A stretch of 64,000 bases of DNA from Bubalus kerabau. Taxonomy: Eukaryota; Chordata; Mammalia; Artiodactyla; Bovidae. The notes beneath the pieces are model-generated. The model was given only the letters and a program-made list of their open reading frames with translations, was not told the DNA's origin and made no database searches. Every line of letters begins with the position of its first letter. Within the stretch, counting starts at the first letter, position 1. Shown here one piece after another: positions 58,279 to 64,000 of this stretch. The position numbers and the translations under genes were made by a program. The stretch covers positions 3,670,501 through 3,734,500 of the forward strand of contig NC_073624.1 in assembly GCF_029407905.1 (NCBI RefSeq). The letters run 5' to 3'.

Positions 58279-59857
58279 TGGCCCCAGACTTTCCCGGAAG
58301 GTGGTGGACCCCAGTGCAGCAGCAGCAGGCCTGGGCTCTGAGGAGCTCCCTCCTGTCTGTCCCCCCAGCACACTGGCTAGGTCAGCTGCTGCAAGCAGCT
58401 CCCCGTGCTTCTGTCTGAGAGCAGGGGGACAGCTGGGACGCAGGTGCCCAGAAGAGGACCTGGGCTCCACACAGGGTCCGGGGTCCGGCCCACCTGCTCC
58501 CGGCCACGTGTGCGGTGAATGTAGGACCGACTTTGCCCTCTGGGCAGCTGTCCTGGGCAAGGCAGGAGGGTTCACAGGCTTGCCCTCACCTGGAAGCTCA
58601 GGCCTCCTCGGGAGCTCCCTGGCTGCTGGCACCATTCTCTGCCCTTTGGGCTCTGCTTGGCAGAGTCCTGGGGACGTGTCTGGGGCTAGAAGAGGCAGCC
58701 AATGTCCCCGTGCCTGGGAACCTTCTGAGTGGCCAAGGCCAGTCCCGTTAAGGGCCATGTGAGCCCTGAAACAGGAGCAGAGGGACACGGAGCATCCGTT
58801 GTCACTCGGCCTTGGGATATTTGAGCCCTGTTTGTCCGTTTGTCTGTCTTTCCCAGGAAGATGTGTTCATAGAGAAAACAGTCCCTGGCCCACTATGCCA
58901 GAGCTCTGTGAGAGGCTGGGAGAATGGGGCGGGTTGTTCTTTTAAAGAAAAATAGGCAAGGGGACTGTGGAGACAGGTTGGGGTTGGAGGCGGGGGTATG
59001 TTGTCTCTTGTCCCAGGAAAGTGGGTATTCCCTCCAAGCGTCAGAGAACTTCTCCCCGCAGTGGATATTTGCCCCCAATGCCCCTCCTCCACCAGTGCCT
59101 TCTCAAATGTGACCCTTTGCGGAGTCAGTCCTGGATGTCCACAAGCCGGTCACGGAAGAGGCTGCACATGGGGCCACCTGGTGGGTGCCGCCCATTCATC
59201 TGGAAACTTCAGAGCTTGACATGGACACAGTGGTGGCGTAGGCGGGCAGGTCAGCCTGGGGCTGCCCAGGGCACCATATGGAGCAGGTGTTTAGAGCCTC
59301 GGGCATTTGTCAGCTTACGGACCTAGGCTGCCGGTTCACCCCTGCAGTGCCTGCAGTTTGCCTCATCTGGAAAAGAACCCACCTGCCAATGAAGCCCAGG
59401 AACCTTCCCCAGAAGCGGTGTTTTCACAGGACCAGGCATTTCTCCCCAAGACTTAGTTGGTCAGCCCCACACTCCAGCAATGCGCTGAAGTTCCACCCGG
59501 CTCGGTATTGAGGTGCATCCTGCAGTAGGTATTTCTCATTGACACGAAAGCCCCTCACTCAGAGGCCAGGTCCTTTCTAGGGGTGGGGACAAGCTGCCTG
59601 TTCTCTCCCCAGCATCCTCACTGGGGACTCCACTCCTGAGCTGCAATCACTTTGCGTTTCCAAGACTAAAAAATGCACCCATAACTGCATGGCTTCCTGA
59701 AGCTTGAGCCCACCCATTTGCTTTCAAATATGTGGTCGCTGGTGGTCAGCTTGTTCCCCAAGGGGACATCACCTTAGCTTGGCCAAAAACTGCCAAGATC
59801 TTGTTTATGGGTATGTAGCCTGCACAGTTATGCTCAATGCTCTGCTGTCCCTGTCTT
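58279..59857. other. Non-coding stretch
   Basis: I see no recognisable gene, repeat or RNA in this stretch. Confidence 0.4.
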
Positions 59858-60030
59858 ACATTTATTTTTTAATCAAATTTTAAAAATTTAAGTATAGTTG
59901 ATTTACAATGCTGTATCAATTTCTGCTGTACAGCAAAGTCACTCAGTTATACATATATTTATGTATATATACACACGCATATATATATTCTTTTTTTACA
60001 TTGTTTTCCATTATGATTTATCAGGACCTC
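59858..60030. repeat. L1-related cetartiodactyl repeat fragment
   Basis: tatagttgatttacaatgct followed by gtatcaatttctgctgtaca and gcaaagtcactcagttatac is a sequence abundant in cattle, pig and whale genomes and is associated with L1. An expanded TA/CA microsatellite follows (59950-59990). The exact subfamily cannot be decided by eye. Confidence 0.7.
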
Positions 60031-60036
60031 GTTGTT

Positions 60037-60095
60037 TTTAAAATTCTTAATCCTTTTTGAACAAGGAGCCTGGCATTTTCATTTTGCCCTGGGTC
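60037..60095 (+). repeat. Fragment of unidentified old repeat (copy 2)
   Basis: aaattcttaatcctttttga, then ggcattttcattttgccctg with ggtcctg. It matches 54420-54465. It is longer than copy 1 because it contains about 15 extra bases in the middle. Confidence 0.5.
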
Positions 60096-60299
60096 CTGGG
60101 CTGTTGCCTACTTTGCCTGTTGGCTAACAGGGTCATAAAGTTAAGGGCGAAAAAAAGAGATGATTTTTATATTTGTTTTATTAAATTTTGTATATAGAAA
60201 TAATTTCAGATTCTATCTAAACAAGATAAAATATTTGAATGAAAGATCACTGTATGTAGGAAAAATGTTCACCTTGAAGAGCCAGAAAATTGTTCCGGA

Positions 60300-60495
60300 A
60301 AATACTGCAGTTCTGAGAGTTGGAACCATCCACGTTCAGCCCCTAGCTCTGCCACGTGCGTGCATGTAGGACTCAGGGCCTCGGCTGGCGTGTGCCGGGG
60401 CTGACAGCTCTGCCTGTGGAGCGTCTGAGGAGCCAGGATGGTGGGAGAGTTTGGCAGAATATCTGGCACATATCAGATACTCAATAAAAATACCC
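60300..60495 (+). repeat. MIR SINE, diverged
   Basis: It starts with gttcagcccctagctctgcc and ends with atatctggcacatatcagat followed by actcaataaaaa, the 3' signature of MIR in sense orientation. Confidence 0.65.
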
Positions 60496-60610
60496 TGGAT
60501 CGTCTGTCGTGTTATGTCATTTGACATGAAAGCTCAGGTGAAATTTGACTAGTTTTAATAAGAGTATATTTTGTCCCTTCTTGTTATAAAATTAATACAG
60601 ATGACACTAT

Positions 60611-60679
60611 GCACACACACACACACAGAAAGTACACATGTCCCTCTTAATCCTTTTTTTTTTCCCTCTTAATCCTTTT
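60611..60679. repeat. (CA)8 microsatellite and 22-bp duplication
   Basis: A CA run at 60611-60626, then tccctcttaatcctttt repeated at 60641-60657 and 60663-60679 around a T-run. Confidence 0.85.
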
Positions 60680-60769
60680 AATTGAAAGCCACCTTTGGCC
60701 ACTCACACTACGGTTTATTTCTTTATATAAATTGACATACAAACACATTTCGTGTTTTAAAACTTAGCT

Positions 60770-61030
60770 TCGATTGGAGAATAGTCCCTTTACAATGTTG
60801 TGCTAGTTTCTGCTGTACAGCAAAACGAATCAGCTCTGTGTACACCCGTATCCCCCCTTTTTGGACTTCCTTCCCATCTAGGTCCCCACAGAGCGCTGAG
60901 TTCCCTGTGCCATACAGTCAGTTCTCATTAGTTGCCTATTTTATACATAGTATCAGTCGTGTATAGTCCTATAGTGTAATAGTCAATGCTAATTTCCCAA
61001 TTCATCCTATCCCCCTGCACTTCATTTAAA
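60770..61030. repeat. L1-related cetartiodactyl repeat fragment
   Basis: Second member of the family at 59858: ctttacaatgttgtgctagt, ttctgctgtacagcaaaacg, gagttccctgtgccatacag and ctcattagttgcctatttta. It reads further than the first copy. Confidence 0.75.
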
Positions 61031-61318
61031 AATTGTTTTCTTTGACTCCATCGACTTGTTTTTAAATGGGAACCATGAGGCCCCGCAGAAGAATCCAAGC
61101 AGAACGAACGGCCCCCGCACTGTGAACTGAAGCCAGGCTGAGCCTGGTTCAGCGCAGCTTCACACACGGGTGTGAACCCCTAGTTTCTACTGCCCCCTGC
61201 TCCCAAGGACCATAAATTATGACATTTACGGTCACCAAAGTGCTGGGTGATACAAATTCAACATCACAAAATGTCCTTAACCTGCTGCTGCCTCATCTTT
61301 CCCATTTGTGACTTGGTT

Positions 61319-61350
61319 TAAAAAAAAAAAAAAAAATTTTTTTTTTTTAA
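61319..61350. repeat. A-run / T-run inverted homopolymer
   Basis: About 18 A followed directly by 12 T, a perfect self-complementary tract that could be a retroposon tail pair or a slippage site. Confidence 0.85.
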
Positions 61351-61734
61351 CAGTTTCAGGCTCTTATTTTTAATTTCCGCAGTCTGTTGTCGAATCTGCT
61401 CAGTCGAGGAGGGCAAAGAAACCCATTCAGTCGGGTCTCCTCCTCGGCACCTTTGTGAGGCCAGCTGGTTGGAGGGGAGAGGCCTGATAGGGGAGGGGTC
61501 CCAGCAGCTCTAAACTCAGGCAGAGCCTTGAGCTCAGAGGAACGCATGTTCACCTGCTCAGCCCAGGTGACCGGTCCACCCAAACTGCAGTAGATAGTAA
61601 ATCGCACGATACCAAGAGCAGACAACAGGCACAAGAAAAACACAGCCCGTGACCCCCAAACCCACACTGCGTTCATGAGCCGTTTGGGTTCCAGAAGCTC
61701 CTGGGAGCTGAAACTTAAAGGCAGTAGGAACCCA

Positions 61735-61900
61735 GGCGTTGGGTCAAATCTGAGCTGCCGGGGGCTACCAATGGGGTGACTCTGGGCAAGTCACTTCTCC
61801 ATTCAGTGTCCCCAGCTTGGAGGGAGTGGGAGTGATAAACAATAGCCCCAGCCTCCTGGGGCCTCAGGGGCAGGAGACTGCTGTTCATTAGCTGGTACCG
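61735..61900 (+). repeat. MIR SINE, diverged
   Basis: Sense MIR: ggtgactctgggcaagtcac followed by ttctccattcagtgtcccca, then gggagtgataaacaatagcc. Confidence 0.7.
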
Positions 61901-62349
61901 GGTCTGCCACCCCTCGGCCCCTCTGCAGACCTCCCCAAGGAGGACCTCTGGTAGCAGGGACAGTGGCACCGGGGCAGAGACCAGAACCCCCACCTGCCCT
62001 TGCCCACGGCAGCAGGGAAGACTGGCAGACTTGCAGTGGGGAGGGCTTGGAGTCACAGGTTCCTGTCACTCCAGACAGCAAGGTCTGGCTTCCTGCTCAC
62101 CCAGGCTGGCCCAGGGAGCCTGCTTCTCCCTGCATGCATAGTGCCCAGTGGGCATGGCAGCCCTCAAGAATAACCCAGCACAGAGCCTGGGCCAAAGGGG
62201 TGGGGCAGAGAGCCCCACCCTCACACTCTCATCGCCACTACTGCCTTCCAGGCAGTTCCCTTTCGCTGGACCCGGGCATAGTCACTGTTTTGTCCCAGAG
62301 CGCAGCCCGGTGTCCCTGGCCCGCTACAGCTGGAAGAAGGGACAGGAGA
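61901..62349. other. Non-coding stretch
   Basis: I see nothing recognisable here. Confidence 0.4.
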
Positions 62350-62640
62350 TGTATTTGTTTATTATTTGATCTGTTTATAAAAAGGAAAGTGTTTGTTGTA
62401 GAAAATTTGGAAATATAGAAAAGCACAAAAAAGAAAACAAAAATTACCCATGAGATAATCACCAGGTACATTTTGTTGAAAGTCTTTCTGATGTATTTCC
62501 AAACCACATATGTATATGTACTCCGTGTGTGTGTGATCACAGTATGGGTTATCTCAGAATCTTTTGGTTTAATATGCTTTGAGTGTTTATGTCATTAAAT
62601 TTTATTCTTTCCAGAATTTTAAAAATGAAATTTAAATACC
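62350..62640. repeat. Old LINE 3'-end-like remnant
   Basis: gtagaaaatttggaaatata, gaaaagcacaaaaaagaaaa and attacccatgagataatcac resemble an old mammalian LINE tail of the type that contains aaaatcacccataatcccac. Subfamily unresolved. Confidence 0.5.
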
Positions 62641-63196
62641 ATTGATTTTTTAAAAATCAGCTTTACTGAGGTTTAATTTCTATGCAATGAGACCCTTTTC
62701 ACTTCGCTGTTCAATGAGTTTTTACAAATGTTTTCATCCCTCTAAGCACCATTACAATCAAGAAAGAAAATACCATCACCACAAAATGTCCCCTGGCAGG
62801 CAATCTTTGCCTCCTTGGGCCCAGGCAACCACCGATCTGAATTCTACCACTACAGATGTTTTACCTTTATTTACTATAAGTGGGATCACAGAGTGTGGAC
62901 TCACACAGCCTAGTTGACATTCGTCTGTCAGTATGTCCGTCAGCAGCTCACTCTGTTGACTGTTTTATTTTACCCCATTATATGCCCATCACAGCTTGTT
63001 TACCTGTTCTGCTGTTGCGGACAACTGAGCCGTTTCTGATGTTCTGGCTGTTGGGAATAGAATTATTATGAACGCTTTTTTAACAATGTCACTGGCACAG
63101 GTTAAGGACCGACATCACATGGGCACAGCCTGTGTACTGCCTGCCTGGAGTACTCCCGAGAGCCGTGTAGTCATCCATCTTATACTGTTGGACGTG

Positions 63197-63396
63197 TGAA
63201 GTGAAAGTGGAAGTTGCTCAGTCGTGTCCAGCTCTTTTGTGATCCAATGGACTACACAGTCCATGGAATTCTCTAGACCAGAATACTGGAGTGGGTAGCC
63301 TTTCCCTTTTCCAGGGCATCTTCCCAACCCAGGGATCCAACCCAGGTCTTCCCCATCGCAGGCGGATTCTTTACTGGCCGAGCCACAAGGGAAGCC
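63197..63396 (-). mobile_element. Bov-tA-type SINE inside old L1
   Basis: Reverse orientation: aagttgctcagtcgtgtcca, gtccatggaattctctagac, gggatccaacccaggtcttc, ending gccacaagggaagc. A 12-bp target duplication with one mismatch (CTGTTGGACGTG at 63185-63196, CTGTTGGACATG at 63397-63408) fixes the ends. Confidence 0.95.
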
Positions 63397-63430
63397 CTGT
63401 TGGACATGAAGTTTTCCTTAAAGTTTTTGC

Positions 63431-63646
63431 GGGACTTCCCTGGTGGTTAATGATCCATCTTCCAAAGCAGGGAACAGGCTCTGATCCCTGGTTGGGAACT
63501 AAGATCCCACATGCTAGCAGGGAAACGAAGCCCACAAGCTGCAACTACTGAGCCCCTGGGCTCTAGAGCCCGTTCTCTGCAACAAGAGAAGGCCACGCGC
63601 TGCAACGAAGACCCAGCGCAGCCAGAATAAAAAAATGAAAATAAAC
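63431..63646 (+). mobile_element. CHR-type cetartiodactyl SINE inside old L1
   Basis: Sense orientation and longer than the other CHR copies: gggacttccctggtggttaa, tgatccctggttgggaacta, agatcccacatgctagcagg, gctctagagcccgttctctg and a tail of gccagaataaaaaaatgaaa. A short duplication TTTTTGC at 63424-63430 and 63647-63653 flanks it. Confidence 0.92.
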
Positions 63647-63674
63647 TTTTTGCTACTATAAATAATGCTGCTGG

Positions 63675-63800
63675 GGGGCTCCCCTGGTGGGAACTAGTGG
63701 TTAGGACGCCACACTTCCACTGCAGAGGGCACGGGTTCAACCTCTGATCAGGGAACTAAAATCCGAAAGCAGCAAGGTGTGTCTGACCCCAACCTCACAA
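63675..63800 (+). mobile_element. CHR-type cetartiodactyl SINE inside old L1
   Basis: Sense orientation: gctcccctggtgggaactag, tggttaggacgccacacttc, acgggttcaacctctgatca and gggaactaaaatccgaaagc. An 11-bp duplication with one mismatch (AATGCTGCTGG at 63664-63674, AATGCTACTGG at 63801-63811) fixes both ends. Confidence 0.93.
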
Positions 63801-64000
63801 AATGCTACTGGAACATCTTTGTACTGACAATTTCACGTGTGGCTATGTTTCTTTCCTGAAGATAAATTCCCAGAAGCAGGCATGTTAGGTCAAATGGTGT
63901 CCTGACCTGCATGAGGTCAGGATTTTAGACACATTTTTAATCCATCCCTCCAGCTCCCAATCTACTTTTCACATTAAGGATAGACAGCATGATCCCCATT

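Larger units (their letters stand above)
62645..63930 (+). mobile_element. Old L1 (L1M-type) 3' region, split by three SINEs
   Basis: The host sequence reads cagctttactgaggtttaat, gcaaccaccgatctgaattc, ataagtgggatcacagagtg, tgggaatagaattattatga, then resumes as actataaataatgctgctgg at 63654 and gaacatctttgtactgacaa at 63811. This is the order of the old mammalian L1 3' region (cctggcaaccacta...; ataatgctgctatgaacatt...). It is interrupted at 63197, 63431 and 63675 by the SINEs listed separately. It has no usable frame and is a fossil. Confidence 0.75.

Noticed and set aside
1..64000. Bacterial or viral features (operons, CRISPR arrays, phage genes, integrated viral genes)
   Set aside because: Repeat content, composition and the lack of dense ORFs show mammalian DNA. 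No direct-repeat/spacer array and no retroviral gag, pol or env signature was seen apart from LINE-derived reverse transcriptase.

Overview
This window is mammalian nuclear DNA from a ruminant, most likely a bovid. The diagnostic evidence is the repeats: a BovB (RTE) LINE 3' end at 7.4-8.0 kb, five tRNA-derived Bov-tA SINEs, five shorter cetartiodactyl (CHR-type) SINEs, and many old MIR and L1 remnants. I found no protein-coding exon that I can recognise. The long open frames over the GC-rich stretches overlap one another on both strands, because high GC makes stop codons rare. I therefore annotate no host CDS.

Layout. 1-21 kb is GC-rich and has a CpG island at 1.34-2.87 kb. It also holds an unidentified inverted duplication (3.86-4.00 and 5.29-5.43 kb), most of the left-hand young repeats, and two minisatellites (a 72-bp unit x3 and a 34-bp unit x5, the latter carrying YY1-like motifs). 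From 19.1 to 53.7 kb (about 34.6 kb) I see no BovB, Bov-tA or CHR insertion, only old MIR traces. This interval alternates CpG islands (24.87-25.62, 32.55-34.33 and 43.25-44.2 kb) with AT-rich blocks that look like conserved non-coding DNA (21.9-24.8, 27.0-29.5, 36.1-40.7, 44.2-46.7 and 46.9-48.5 kb). 53.7-64 kb has young SINEs again, a fifth CpG island at 57.47-58.0 kb, and a nested repeat pile-up at 62.6-63.9 kb.

Interpretation. Four CpG islands contain a good minus-strand splice donor (last exon bases near 57738, 44113, 32561 and 24874). The 57.5 kb island also has a minus-strand TATA box preceded by E2F-like and CACCC-rich sequence. The simplest reading is one or more minus-strand transcription units with alternative, mostly non-coding first exons. 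They would lie in a repeat-poor, regulation-dense domain like those around developmental transcription-factor genes, with the coding exons outside the window. This is inference from composition and splice signals. I could not identify the gene.
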